A stretch of DNA of 64,000 nt from Naumovozyma dairenensis CBS 421 (lineage: Eukaryota > Ascomycota > Saccharomycetes > Saccharomycetales > Saccharomycetaceae), in NCBI RefSeq assembly GCF_000227115.2, contig NC_016482.1, positions 1,054,001-1,118,000 of the forward strand, given 5' to 3'. A program made the translations under genes and the position numbers. Within the stretch, counting starts at the first letter, position 1, and every line of letters starts with the position of its first letter. Below the pieces are notes generated by a model that saw only the letters and a list, made by a program, of their open reading frames with translations, made no database searches and was not told the origin of the DNA. Shown here in pieces: positions 11,281 through 21,177 of the stretch.

Positions 11281-12027
11281 ATTGAAAAGATGAAAAATAA
11301 ACAAAACAAAAGTTCAGCAACTGAAGGTAATAACTATATCCAATTATTTGAGTTATTTCAGAATAAAATAGAAAATGAAAACTTTCAACAATGTTTGAAA
11401 AACGAGCGATTCAGTTGATGTATTGGAAGCAAGCGCTATATATGAAGGACCAAGTTTACTTTGTCGGTATTCATTCAAGTCATCAATTGCTTCTTTATGT
11501 GCCAAATTTTGCACAAAACGACATCGACAAAAAGTTGTTGACAATTCAATTGAAAAATTTTGAAAAATTTCGAATCCCGCGGATACAAAACAACAACAAC
11601 GGGACGGTCTCGGCGATAAGTTGTTGTTGTCTCTTTTCATTTTATTTTTCGCGTATCGCGTTTTGATCACGTGATGCGGAGTCATAGATGTAAGTTTTCT
11701 CATATCTTTGTGACCGGAGTAGTATATGTAAGTTCCATAGATGGGTTCAGACCTTGTTGTAGTGCTCTTGTGTCTCTTCTCAAGAATACATAGCTATGGG
11801 GAAAACTCGTTTATTCCACAAAATGTATAGGCATGTGTGCCCATCCAGAATTTTCCAGTTAGTTAAAAAAAATACATGCGTACCTATAGTTATGGAAAAG
11901 TATTATGTGTCTTTCTAAATGTTCGTTTTTTTTATTATGTTTTGCATTTTTAGTGCCTTTTTCTGGGGTTGTTCTTTTACCAGTATGCAATATATATATA
12001 GAGGAATGCTAACGTTTTTATCCAGCC
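11281..12027. other. ELO3 promoter / ROM2 3' region
   Basis: No gene seen. Between about 11570 and 11680 it is CG-richer (several CGCG), and it contains the palindrome TCACGTGA. The remainder is AT-rich. Confidence 0.6.
11667..11674 (+). promoter_or_regulatory. Candidate Cbf1 / CDEI-type site upstream of ELO3
   Basis: Palindromic TCACGTGA, 387 bases upstream of the ELO3 ATG. No AT-rich CDEII or CDEIII follows, so it is not part of a point centromere. Motif match only. Confidence 0.45.
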
Positions 12028-15000
12028 TCAACCCCAGAAATCTAAAGAGGCCACTGTATCAAACCCTCTATAATCCTCATAGACATACAAAATTTCTTGT
12101 GTGTTACTTTGTAACAACCGAATCTTATCACCTAGTATACATCTCACTAATTCACCGGTCTCAATTTTCCTAATCTCGATAAAATTGGGATCAAATGCGA
12201 GAATATATGGATACCAAATGGCAAATTTTTGTGGTTCACCTTCCCAATGAATTATATGAGATTCCTTCTTTCTCCAGCCTTGATTGTTAACGAAAAATGC
12301 GAATTCAGTATAATATAATAAGAACATATTACCAACTCTATAAATAGCCATTGGTTTTAAAGAATCTCTGAGAGCAAATTCTAATGATGTATCTGCAGGG
12401 TCAAGCAATGATTCATGTGCATTTTGAGAAACACTAACGATTTGAAAACCTTTCTTACAACCAATACAAAGATTCGCCTTCAAAAACGATATGGAAACGG
12501 GTTCTGAATCAAATGTTACTTCAATGATTTTCTTTTTTATGCTTTTCTTACTATTATTATTATTCCCACCACTTGTGCTAGAACTACCTCCACCATGCTT
12601 ATTGGATAATAAGGGATGCTCATGTTCGAAAAATTTGATGGAATGTGAAGAGCTATGAGCTGTGACAATTAATCTTTTACCATTACAATCGCCTTCAGCA
12701 AAGAAATTAACATGATTAATTAGTTCTTTTGAATGTTTCTTGAAGAAAGATGTACCTGACGAACCTTCCACTTGCAACAACGTTAATGGACAACTGTATA
12801 ATTTCTTATCAACCAGTAATAAGATGGATTGGAATTCTTCCAAGACAGCCACTTGAGTTATATTATTTCTTTGAATCAATTGGATTGGTGTAGAGAATAA
12901 AATCGATGGTTTAGAACCATTTTTCTTATCTCTTGGTTGTCTCTTAATATCACTTGAATATAATCCGGAATTGGTAGCAATTAGTAGCTTCCTACCACCA
13001 TCACATGTAGTGACACTATTGATTTTATTAGAATAATCGAAAAATTTATCACTAATCTTTGTTACATTAATTAAAGAAGTATCATTGATCAATCTTGCTT
13101 GTTCTTCTTTAACTTTATCTAATAACGTTTGTAAACCTGCAAATTGGGCAGCATATAACGTAACTTGATATCTATGCTTGGCACCATAGTATAAGAATGT
13201 TATAGCGTTTCTTGGATTTGTTGAATTATATTCCGATTGAACAATCGTCCCTGAAGTATCTGCATTGGAACCAATGTATTTCCGTAGTGGAGGCATATCT
13301 TCGCCGGCACAGACAAATAATAACGGTAATGGTATTGGTCTTTGGAAAACTTTATGTTGATGCCATTTATTAACAGCTTTTGCCTTTAAAAACAATAACA
13401 TATTATCTAAAAGATAAAATTGAACATCCCCCACAACTGTACCATCTGACCTACTTAATTCCTTTCTTGATAAAATTCCTTCATGTTTAATTTTTCTTTT
13501 TTCATCATTCAACCCCATATTAACGTATTCATTCTTAAATAGTATTTTTTGTTTTAGCAATTTCACATCATGTCTATCTTGGGCTGCACCACTGGCTTTA
13601 TCAATCCTTTTCATGAAATCCTTTAATGCATCCATTGCTTTCGTAAGGATTTCTAAATCTCTTGAATCCTTTTCCGGGTTAGAAGATTTCATAATTTCTC
13701 TGACTAATAACATATATCTCCCTGGTCTTGATACCCCTTGAGATAAAAATGAATCAATCCCATGTCTTAATGATGAGTTCATCATATCTTCATCAAATCT
13801 AGCAAAATATGGATTAACAGATCTTTGAGTTTCAATTAAATATTTAGCATATGGTCTTGATGCCACATACGCTACGAATGGTTCAAAAAATGGGATAAAT
13901 CGAAGTATAATATCACCAATCCCTCTCACTACTGGAGAACTTTTTTGCCTATCAGACAAAGCTTCCAAGAATCTTCTATTTACAGAATAAATGTCATTAA
14001 TATGGGCGAAAACGTGCTTGATGAAATTTTTACGAATATCAGCAGGGATAATATTTGTTTCAGATAATGTTTTCATGAACGTATCTCTTGTAATTTCCAA
14101 AGATTTAACAAATTTTTTCTCACTTGTGAAGACTTCATATATGGCTTCTTGTCTTTTAATTTCCTTCTTTGGTAAATTTTCCCAAATTTCCTTCGGGACA
14201 GAAGTCGTCCATGATAGACTTTCATCTGTGTCATCGTCATCGTCCACTACGACGGAAATATTTCTCTTTAAACCACCTTTAGGTTTCAAATTCAATCTTG
14301 CTTGTTGTTCAAGACGACGTGGACATGATATGGAATAACATAATTTATGTTTTGTACATGTTGGGGAATAACATTCAGCTAATAAAGTGAAAACACCATT
14401 AACTGTTGCCACTGTGGATACCATTTCATCTTGTTCTGCATTATTATTATTAATTGTATCATGCATTGTTATTGTAGACTGGGTATGTGAATGTGGGAGT
14501 TGAGATTCAGATAATGACAAAGAATTTTGCCTCTGTTGTTGTAAGAGAGCCATTTGTTGATTACTTGATAAAGAAGATTGAGAAGTAGATCCAACCATCC
14601 CAGTATCCGCAGTATTGTTACTTAATTGAGTCGAGGAAGACAACAACATTAATGGATAATGTGAATTATTTGCAGCAGATCCGACAAATCTTGAATTTTC
14701 TGTGAATTCATAAACTTCGTATGGAGAGTCTCTTAATCTATGTTCGTAGACGACATCATGAAATAATTTTTGAGCATCCAGAGACCTTCCCAATAATAAT
14801 GCTAAATTTCTATCAGATGATCTTATTATGGAACATATAACATCGACAGCATGCTTCCCCGTAAATGCACCTCTATATATAAGACCATCCTTTTTATGTT
14901 CACCTAATTCTATAGATTCTTTAAATTTCTTGGCTACTCTTGATAACAATGCCGGATAAACTCTTGGTTTCTTGTTAGATGCACTTAATATTGGTTTAGA

Positions 15001-16323
15001 TATTGTTGATGCAGAAGCAGATAATGGAGTATTGAGTACACTACTACGGCGACGATGTTGTTGATTATTACCATGATGATTATGTTGGTGGTACTTATAA
15101 TATTGTTGTTGAGATGATTGTAATTGAGAATAGGATTGATGATGACTTAGAGATGTCCCAGATGCAGATGTGTAACGTTTAGATGATAAAGAAGTTGAAG
15201 AAAGTTTTGTTTTCAAACCTAACCCAATAGTTGATGATGTTTGATGAGAAATCATCGAGAAGTTATCATTATTATTATTATTATAATCCGTGGCAGTGGT
15301 ATTGCCATTCATTTTAGAGTCGAAAAATGGATTAGACGTGGCAGAACCGTGATGAGGTTGCTGTTGATAATTATTGTTATTGTTGTTGTTGTTATCATTT
15401 GATTTACCGTGAAATGGAGAGGTGATATTTTTCAAAGTTGAAGTAGTTAAAGACATTGAACGAGAATTTGAGTTTGAATTTGAACGCGAATGATTACGAG
15501 GTGAATTATTACTATTATATCGTTGCTGTTGCTGCTGCTGCTGCTGCTGCTGTTGCTGTTGCAATTGTTGTTCATGTAAATCTTTAGAACTTGGCCTTGA
15601 AAAAAATCCGAAACCTTGTAAAGGAGATTTTCTTGATTGAGTTGGAGTATGACTTGGGCTTGATGATGCATGCGATTGTTTCTTTAGCACATTCAGTGAT
15701 AATTGAGGTAATGATGGTTTTTTCTTTTGCACAAATGCATTCTTGTTAGCTTTCTGAACTGGAATGGTAGTGGGCGTGTGGGATGATTGTATTTGACGAT
15801 TTTGTTCCAAAGTTTCTGTCGTTATAGTCGATGGAGACGTATTATAAATTGGTTTAGTATTAGTTAGTGGTTTTGATACAAATGGGTTCACCAGACTTGC
15901 AAATGAAGTTGGGGTTTCGATTTTTTCAGAAAGTTCAGATGATACGTTACTCTTTCTTGGACCTGATATAGGAGAAGTTTCGGAGCTTGACAAAGTATGA
16001 GTTTCTGAAACGTATTTAATATTAGTCTTTTGATTTAATAGAGCGTCGTTATTATGGTCATGGTCATCTTCATGTTCAGAGTTTTCAGCAATGGCCAAGT
16101 GCGAAACATCTTGAGCAATAATATAATTTAGATCAGGAATATCTTCAATTCTCTTGGGAATATTTGGGTTCTCATCCGTGATAACATTCATATGCTTATG
16201 GTGATTAGTTACCGAAGATGACGATACCGAATGTGGAGGATAGGTATCAGGTAACCTTTGGGTTCCAAATATGTCCATGTATATGTTATATCTGTTGTTA
16301 AGATCATTGTTTGTTTTTGACAT
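12028..16323 (-). CDS. ROM2: Rho1 guanine nucleotide exchange factor Rom2
   Basis: 1431 residues from the ATG at 16323; the open frame continues ten codons upstream to a TTG, which I do not use. S. cerevisiae Rom2 has 1356 and Rom1 1155. Rom2 activates Rho1 at the plasma membrane and feeds the cell-wall integrity pathway and beta-1,3-glucan synthase. Order of parts: a long Ser/Asn/Gln-rich N-terminus with a poly-Gln run (codons at about 15522-15570); a DEP domain at about 455-545; a RhoGEF (DH) domain at about 720-905; a PH domain at about 930-1075; and a C-terminal citron-homology (CNH) domain from about 1080. ELO3 follows in tandem as in S. cerevisiae, which favours ROM2 over ROM1. Confidence 0.95.
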   Translation of the reverse strand: MSKTNNDLNNRYNIYMDIFGTQRLPDTYPPHSVSSSSVTNHHKHMNVITDENPNIPKRIEDIPDLNYIIAQDVSHLAIAENSEHEDDHDHNNDALLNQKTNIKYVSETHTLSSSETSPISGPRKSNVSSELSEKIETPTSFASLVNPFVSKPLTNTKPIYNTSPSTITTETLEQNRQIQSSHTPTTIPVQKANKNAFVQKKKPSLPQLSLNVLKKQSHASSSPSHTPTQSRKSPLQGFGFFSRPSSKDLHEQQLQQQQQQQQQQQQQRYNSNNSPRNHSRSNSNSNSRSMSLTTSTLKNITSPFHGKSNDNNNNNNNNYQQQPHHGSATSNPFFDSKMNGNTTATDYNNNNNDNFSMISHQTSSTIGLGLKTKLSSTSLSSKRYTSASGTSLSHHQSYSQLQSSQQQYYKYHQHNHHGNNQQHRRRSSVLNTPLSASASTISKPILSASNKKPRVYPALLSRVAKKFKESIELGEHKKDGLIYRGAFTGKHAVDVICSIIRSSDRNLALLLGRSLDAQKLFHDVVYEHRLRDSPYEVYEFTENSRFVGSAANNSHYPLMLLSSSTQLSNNTADTGMVGSTSQSSLSSNQQMALLQQQRQNSLSLSESQLPHSHTQSTITMHDTINNNNAEQDEMVSTVATVNGVFTLLAECYSPTCTKHKLCYSISCPRRLEQQARLNLKPKGGLKRNISVVVDDDDDTDESLSWTTSVPKEIWENLPKKEIKRQEAIYEVFTSEKKFVKSLEITRDTFMKTLSETNIIPADIRKNFIKHVFAHINDIYSVNRRFLEALSDRQKSSPVVRGIGDIILRFIPFFEPFVAYVASRPYAKYLIETQRSVNPYFARFDEDMMNSSLRHGIDSFLSQGVSRPGRYMLLVREIMKSSNPEKDSRDLEILTKAMDALKDFMKRIDKASGAAQDRHDVKLLKQKILFKNEYVNMGLNDEKRKIKHEGILSRKELSRSDGTVVGDVQFYLLDNMLLFLKAKAVNKWHQHKVFQRPIPLPLLFVCAGEDMPPLRKYIGSNADTSGTIVQSEYNSTNPRNAITFLYYGAKHRYQVTLYAAQFAGLQTLLDKVKEEQARLINDTSLINVTKISDKFFDYSNKINSVTTCDGGRKLLIATNSGLYSSDIKRQPRDKKNGSKPSILFSTPIQLIQRNNITQVAVLEEFQSILLLVDKKLYSCPLTLLQVEGSSGTSFFKKHSKELINHVNFFAEGDCNGKRLIVTAHSSSHSIKFFEHEHPLLSNKHGGGSSSTSGGNNNNSKKSIKKKIIEVTFDSEPVSISFLKANLCIGCKKGFQIVSVSQNAHESLLDPADTSLEFALRDSLKPMAIYRVGNMFLLYYTEFAFFVNNQGWRKKESHIIHWEGEPQKFAIWYPYILAFDPNFIEIRKIETGELVRCILGDKIRLLQSNTQEILYVYEDYRGFDTVASLDFWG
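15522..15570. repeat. CAG/CAA repeat coding poly-Gln in ROM2
   Basis: CTG/TTG on the plus strand, giving about 16 glutamines in the N-terminal disordered part of Rom2. Mostly pure CTG in its middle. Confidence 0.85.
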
Positions 16324-17152
16324 TGTGAGGAGATATGATGAAAGAATTACCAATTGAACGAGATTTTTATCTTTAACGAGAAGAGAAACACACGGGCAAA
16401 GAAGAGTAAATATTAGCCTTAGTATTGATCAATAGGGATTCCTAGAGTATTTAAGCAACTTACTGCTTTCCTCTATTTAATTCTGTTTACCAGGAACTGA
16501 GATGATGGAGTTACAGTTGTTGGCACTGTTGCTTGCTCTATAGATATAAAAAATGTCAGTTTATGATAATAACGCACGGTACGTACAAAGATCAAATTTA
16601 GAGATTCAAATGATGGTATGCGAAGGTGCCACTTCCACATGTACGTATCTATACCTCAGTTAACCGATTGAATTAAAGGATATGATAACGAAAAGCTAGA
16701 TTAAGAATACTTTATGTTTATAAAAGAATATATTGGATAAACACCCTCGAAGTATATATATTTTGCACTGTAATAACCTGTTTATTCGATTTGTATGTAC
16801 ACACACATATGGAGGTCTTGGGTATAGATTCAATTCAAGCCCTGTCAGTGGTGTCTGGGTGTAGTATTATAGGGGACATTAGGGCACACAATTTGAAATA
16901 CTGGATTCACCCTTAGGGTAAGTAATTGATAGGAAAAAAGAATAAGAAATCATGGCCCTAACCCTAAGGCTGCCTGTAAATATAAGACAGTAACAATTTT
17001 AGACCGTGAGTTATACAGAAAGACGAACGTTGGACAGTCAATTTTTAGTGTATAAATATGCAAATTTAGCTTCATTCAATTCAAAATCATAACCTCTATA
17101 TATCAGCTGTATATATTTTGTTCTCTCGTACAATTTGTTTCTATCTTTCTTG
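16324..17152. other. ROM2 promoter / LOT5 3' region; synteny junction
   Basis: No gene seen. In S. cerevisiae ROM2 and LOT5 lie on different chromosomes (XII and XI), so this spacer contains a rearrangement junction relative to that species. It contains one good Rap1-like motif near 16852. Confidence 0.6.
16849..16862 (-). promoter_or_regulatory. Candidate Rap1 site upstream of ROM2
   Basis: On the minus strand this reads ACACCCAGACAC, close to the Rap1 consensus ACACCCANACAY. About 530 bases upstream of the ROM2 ATG. Motif match only. Confidence 0.45.
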
Positions 17153-18079
17153 TCAAAGATGTGGATGGTCACTTCTAGGATTTTTCCTTCCCGTCGCAGG
17201 CTGGTTGTTATAAAATTCCATAGACATTCCAGCTTCATAATTATCGTTAGAAAACACATTATCCATGGTAGAATCGCCATCCAGGTCATCAGCTAATCCT
17301 GCATTAAGATATGTATTCTGACTCTTCAGAATACCACTTAATCCAGTGAAAACAGCTTCCGATTCCAGTTCGGTATTATCTTCATCATCATTATCAGTAT
17401 CTTCGAATTCACTCCCATGAACTTCCATCCCCAAGGATAATGCCTCATGGCAGTTAAGCACTAATTCATCACCTCTATTAATACCGAAATTTTCAAATGT
17501 AAATAACGTCTCTATTTCTTGATTATAGTGTCTGTCGTATGTAGAATATTTTGGTTTCAAAAGAAGTTCAATACTTGATAGATCGCCGTCACCAGCACTA
17601 TTATTATAATTAAAAGTTGTCCCCTCCATATGGTCCCTAGGGAAAAATTCATTTAAAATAGGATCACGTTCTAACGTCAATAAAATTTCCAATTTATGCC
17701 CATCCCTTTCATGATTATTTGATTTAGTTCCATGATATATACAACTTGTATATGGGATTTCCAAACCATGACCTAAGATACCAAACCATAATACAATACT
17801 ACTATTCAAAATAAATAATTCCACATTTTCCATTCTACTAGTAGTACTGCTTGCAGCGTTGCTCGTAGTGGCGGTGCTCGTGGTATTCAATAAAGTTAAT
17901 ACTAAGTCTCTACCACCACCAAATAGGATTAAATGATGTCCATTATTATCATAAAGTAGATCATCTGTGGATTCATTATTGAACTGTGGTTGCGTCTTTT
18001 TATATTGCGTATACGGTATTACGTTTTCAACGGTTGGTTTAGTTAAAGCTAATTGACATTGTTGCTTTTCTTTTACCAT
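17153..18079 (-). CDS. LOT5: Lot5 (low-temperature-responsive, ICln-like)
   Basis: 308 residues, against 306 in S. cerevisiae. The protein has no transmembrane segment. An N-terminal PYTQYKKTQPQ segment, a middle GGGRDLVL segment and a central LGHGLEIPYTSCIYHG stretch fit a PH-like ICln fold; the second half is strongly acidic (Asp/Glu-rich). The family's function is unresolved; the name comes from cold induction in S. cerevisiae. Assignment rests mainly on gene order: it precedes SPE1 and ASH1 on the same strand exactly as YKL183W-YKL184W-YKL185W. An Ala/Thr/Ser run near residues 65-82 interrupts the domain and is probably a disordered insertion. Confidence 0.85.
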   Translation of the reverse strand: MVKEKQQCQLALTKPTVENVIPYTQYKKTQPQFNNESTDDLLYDNNGHHLILFGGGRDLVLTLLNTTSTATTSNAASSTTSRMENVELFILNSSIVLWFGILGHGLEIPYTSCIYHGTKSNNHERDGHKLEILLTLERDPILNEFFPRDHMEGTTFNYNNSAGDGDLSSIELLLKPKYSTYDRHYNQEIETLFTFENFGINRGDELVLNCHEALSLGMEVHGSEFEDTDNDDEDNTELESEAVFTGLSGILKSQNTYLNAGLADDLDGDSTMDNVFSNDNYEAGMSMEFYNNQPATGRKNPRSDHPHL

Positions 18080-18648
18080 TTTTTTTATTCGAAATATTGG
18101 ACGAGTTCAGTAGAGCAGAGATATTTTATAAAGTATGCTTTTTCCTCAATGGTTTTGTATACTACATACTACCGTATATATTTCTTGCTCATCTTAAATA
18201 TGTTCATTAACGCTAAAGGATATGTTGGCCCGCTTTCTGTAAGTTTACTTTTTCAATAATATTCTCATGTATATGGTAAAGAAAAGGAGAGAGTTTTTTT
18301 GGCAATGGAATAATATAACTTTATAAGGAATATTATGTGATATGTATTATTGATATATAAAATATATATGTGTGTATATATATTAAAAGGATATTAATTA
18401 TTTATCGACTTATTATTATTATCGTTTTTTTTGAAGTTAGTTCTGGACAAAAAAATAATTGTTAGATAGAAAATGGCAATCTAAAATAATGATGATGAAT
18501 AGGTGAGTGGATTGATTAATTAATTAATTTTCCAATATATATGCTGATGACAATGACAACAAAGAAGAAGAAGGAAAAGGTTTTTTTTTAAAGCTGTTAC
18601 TTCCTCTTTCTTCTTTGATAAAAAAGATACCTTGATGTTCAAGCCAAG
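18080..18648. other. LOT5 promoter / SPE1 3' region
   Basis: No gene seen. TA-rich tracts at about 18350-18385 and a run of TAAT repeats near 18516-18530. Confidence 0.6.
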
Positions 18649-20064
18649 TCAAAGTGATTCATTTTGATTAATGTAAATAATATCAGCAGTTTGATCAAAT
18701 CCATTGAATGGTGTAGCAGCGGAAGAAGTATAAGCACCTAAGTTAGGGAAGTATAACCAATCACCTACGACTAAATCGTATTTCAAATAATATTCCTTTG
18801 TAATACAATCTAACCCATCACATGTTGGACCCCACATGGAAACTTTATATGGACAAACTCCGTTATTATTAGCCAATGGAGTAGATGTTTGTAAGTCATC
18901 GTAATGGAAGTTACCATCATGGTATAAAATTTTAGGTGTTGGTTCTTGATGATCAAACAAAATACAATTCATATTCCCATAAACACCATCATTAATGTAA
19001 AGCATAATTCTATGTTCATCATCATTTGAATCGAATTGAGAAACAGATCTCTTAGCAATAACATGAGCTGCTAAAGTGAACGCTGTAGCCACAAAATATC
19101 TACCTGGTTCAGCAATAATGTCTACACCACAGTTTTCAGGGAAAAATTCATCAATGGCCATATTTAAAACAGCACTTGATTCATTGAAAGTTTCAAATTG
19201 GAACCCACCACCAACATCCAATATTTTTAAAGCTGGTAATGAATGATCCTTAATTGCCTTATCAAAGACAAATCTTGCGTCTCTTACTGCTTTATATAAA
19301 GTACTAAAATCTGAAGCTCCTGATCCTACATGGAATGAAACTCCGACTAAATTCAAATTCAATTCTTTGACTTTGGATAACAATTCATCAACGTTTTGTA
19401 ATTCACAACCGTATTTAGTAGATAATCTACATTGTGCAGTGGAATCATCAGTGGTGATTCTTAAAAATAGATCAGAATTTGGATGAAATTTCTTAATCTT
19501 GTATAATTCCTCTACGTTATCAAAAGTAGATTTTTTAACATTTTGTTCCTTAGCGAATCTAATGAACGATGAAACTTTACATGGGTTGGCATAAATGATT
19601 CTTTCCGGGGAGACACCCATTTTCAAAATAGTTTCAATTTCTAATTTGGATGCACAATCGAAATTAACGCCCATTGATGCTAATTGTCTTAAGATTAATG
19701 GATTTGGGTTACATTTAACCGCGTAGAATGGTTGAATTCTTGGTAATTTATTATGCCAATTGTCATATAGGTTTCTAATTTCCTTTAAGTCACAAACGAA
19801 GAATGAGTTTTCATCACCCGGTTCACATGTTTCATCGTTGATTGTCTTGATACGAGATTGTAAAGCTTCAGAGATTTGAGCATGGGATTGTCTATGTGGT
19901 AAGATGGCAATCTTAGGGTCTTTCTTCAATGATTCTAGATATTGATTTAAAAAGATATCTTCTTTGGAATCTGGTTTGATTTGAGTTGATGAATTGGTCA
20001 TTTCCACTAGAGTGGTTGTAGAGTTTGATAATGTGGAATTGAGTTCGACTTTAACTGTAGACAT
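18649..20064 (-). CDS. SPE1: Ornithine decarboxylase
   Basis: 471 residues, against 466 in S. cerevisiae. This PLP enzyme decarboxylates ornithine to putrescine, the first step of polyamine synthesis, in the cytosol. Visible active-site parts: Lys117 in PFYAVKCNP, which forms the PLP Schiff base; the HVGSG segment; the glycine loop DVGGGFQ that holds the PLP phosphate; EPGRYF; and Cys415 in WGPTCDGLDC, contributed across the homodimer interface. The N-terminal 45 residues are Ser/Thr/Asn-rich and poorly conserved in the family; in S. cerevisiae the N-terminus contributes to antizyme-mediated turnover. Neighbours LOT5 and ASH1 agree with YKL184W. A simple-repeat cluster lies upstream. Confidence 0.97.
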   Translation of the reverse strand: MSTVKVELNSTLSNSTTTLVEMTNSSTQIKPDSKEDIFLNQYLESLKKDPKIAILPHRQSHAQISEALQSRIKTINDETCEPGDENSFFVCDLKEIRNLYDNWHNKLPRIQPFYAVKCNPNPLILRQLASMGVNFDCASKLEIETILKMGVSPERIIYANPCKVSSFIRFAKEQNVKKSTFDNVEELYKIKKFHPNSDLFLRITTDDSTAQCRLSTKYGCELQNVDELLSKVKELNLNLVGVSFHVGSGASDFSTLYKAVRDARFVFDKAIKDHSLPALKILDVGGGFQFETFNESSAVLNMAIDEFFPENCGVDIIAEPGRYFVATAFTLAAHVIAKRSVSQFDSNDDEHRIMLYINDGVYGNMNCILFDHQEPTPKILYHDGNFHYDDLQTSTPLANNNGVCPYKVSMWGPTCDGLDCITKEYYLKYDLVVGDWLYFPNLGAYTSSAATPFNGFDQTADIIYINQNESL

Positions 20065-20516
20065 GGTATATTCCCTTGTTTCTTTGTGTAGTAGTGTAGT
20101 GTTGTAGCTTTGTAAAGATGATCTTCTCTCTTTCTTCTTAATAGCAGGGAGTGTATGTATATATATATATGATGATTTTTTAGAATTTTTCTTGTTTTTC
20201 CTCCGCGGTTTTCTGTGGGGAGTTTAAAACTTACGTAGTTATTGAAGTAAGTAAGCTTGACTTTGCAACAAGAATGTCAGAAAGTAAAAATCGAAATTTT
20301 TTAAAGAGGAATATGTATGTTGAAATAGAACCACTCCTCTATGAAATTGATTCGATTTCGTGGTAAGCAACTCTTCGGTGATTTCCCTCTTCAATGTAAG
20401 TAGCAGACAAATAGTTGTTGAAACTTTGTTGTATAATGCGCTGACAGGTACTAACGATATCAACTTGCCTCAATTGATGCGAAAGGTGAAGTAGTTTTCT
20501 TGTTGAAGCGATATCT

Positions 20517-20562
20517 GTTTGTTGTTTGTTGTTTGTTGTTTGTTGTTTGTTATGTGTTGTTT
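20517..20562. repeat. TTGTTTG heptamer tandem repeat
   Basis: About four clean TTGTTTG units followed by two degenerate ones (TTATGTG, TTGTTTA). Confidence 0.85.
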
Positions 20563-20785
20563 ATAGATATGTATATATATATATCCTAACGCCTCATCGT
20601 CTGCCTAACCAAGATCCCACCCACCCATTATTTTTATTGCCTATGGTATATAAAAAATTCTCATTGGATTGGCCGCCCAGAAGCACAGAGCGGAGCGCCG
20701 TTGTTGTTTTGCAAAAGCGGAGCAAATTTCCAAAAATTTCCACTTTTCTGAGCAAAGAAAAAAATAAAAAATTATTGAGACCACA

Positions 20786-20809
20786 CGGAAACGGAAACGG
20801 AAACGGAAA
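20786..20809. repeat. CGGAAA hexamer tandem repeat
   Basis: Four perfect CGGAAA units. Confidence 0.9.
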
Positions 20810-20860
20810 CATAATGGAACCTCTCCTTTGAAATTCTGTCTATGGCTGCAGCCTGAGCTT

Positions 20861-20876
20861 CTCTCTCTCTCTCTCT
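20861..20876. repeat. CT dinucleotide repeat
   Basis: Eight CT units. Confidence 0.9.
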
Positions 20877-20974
20877 TTTCAGGTTGACAGCGCGACGCGC
20901 CTCCCACCTTTTCCGCTCTGTTACCCCTCTCTTTGAACTGCTCTGAGTTGGTGGGGGCCTCACCGTGGTGACAG

Positions 20975-21017
20975 ATGCCATGCCATGCCATGCGATGCCA
21001 AGCCAAGCCAAGCCAAG
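20975..21017. repeat. ATGCC / AAGCC pentamer tandem repeat
   Basis: Five ATGCC-type units (one with a G change) run directly into about four AAGCC units, so one ancestral pentamer array has split into two sequence blocks. Confidence 0.9.
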
Positions 21018-21110
21018 AGCATATATACATATGTATATACGAGATGCCAGCAAATATTATTTCTAGCTTTATGATTCGTTTTAAACACGTTAGGTTAGAG
21101 TAAAATATTA

Positions 21111-21130
21111 TTAAATTAAATTAAATTAAA
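21111..21130. repeat. TTAAA pentamer tandem repeat
   Basis: Four perfect TTAAA units, just downstream of the ASH1 stop. Confidence 0.9.
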
Positions 21131-21177
21131 TAAAGAATATATATATATATAAAAATACGTATGCGTATGCGCGTAGC

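Larger units (their letters stand above)
20065..21177. other. SPE1 promoter / ASH1 3' region with a cluster of simple repeats
   Basis: No gene. The spacer carries five different short tandem repeats within about 620 bases (listed separately) and is CG-richer than most spacers here. Several short frames are open across the repeats and are fortuitous. TCCGCGG at 20202-20208, 138 bases before the SPE1 ATG, resembles a Pdr1/Pdr3 element. Confidence 0.7.

Noticed and set aside
20594..21053. Overlapping minus-strand frames of 72-129 codons
   Set aside because: They read through tandem repeats, giving Pro-Phe and Val-Ser runs, with no family features.
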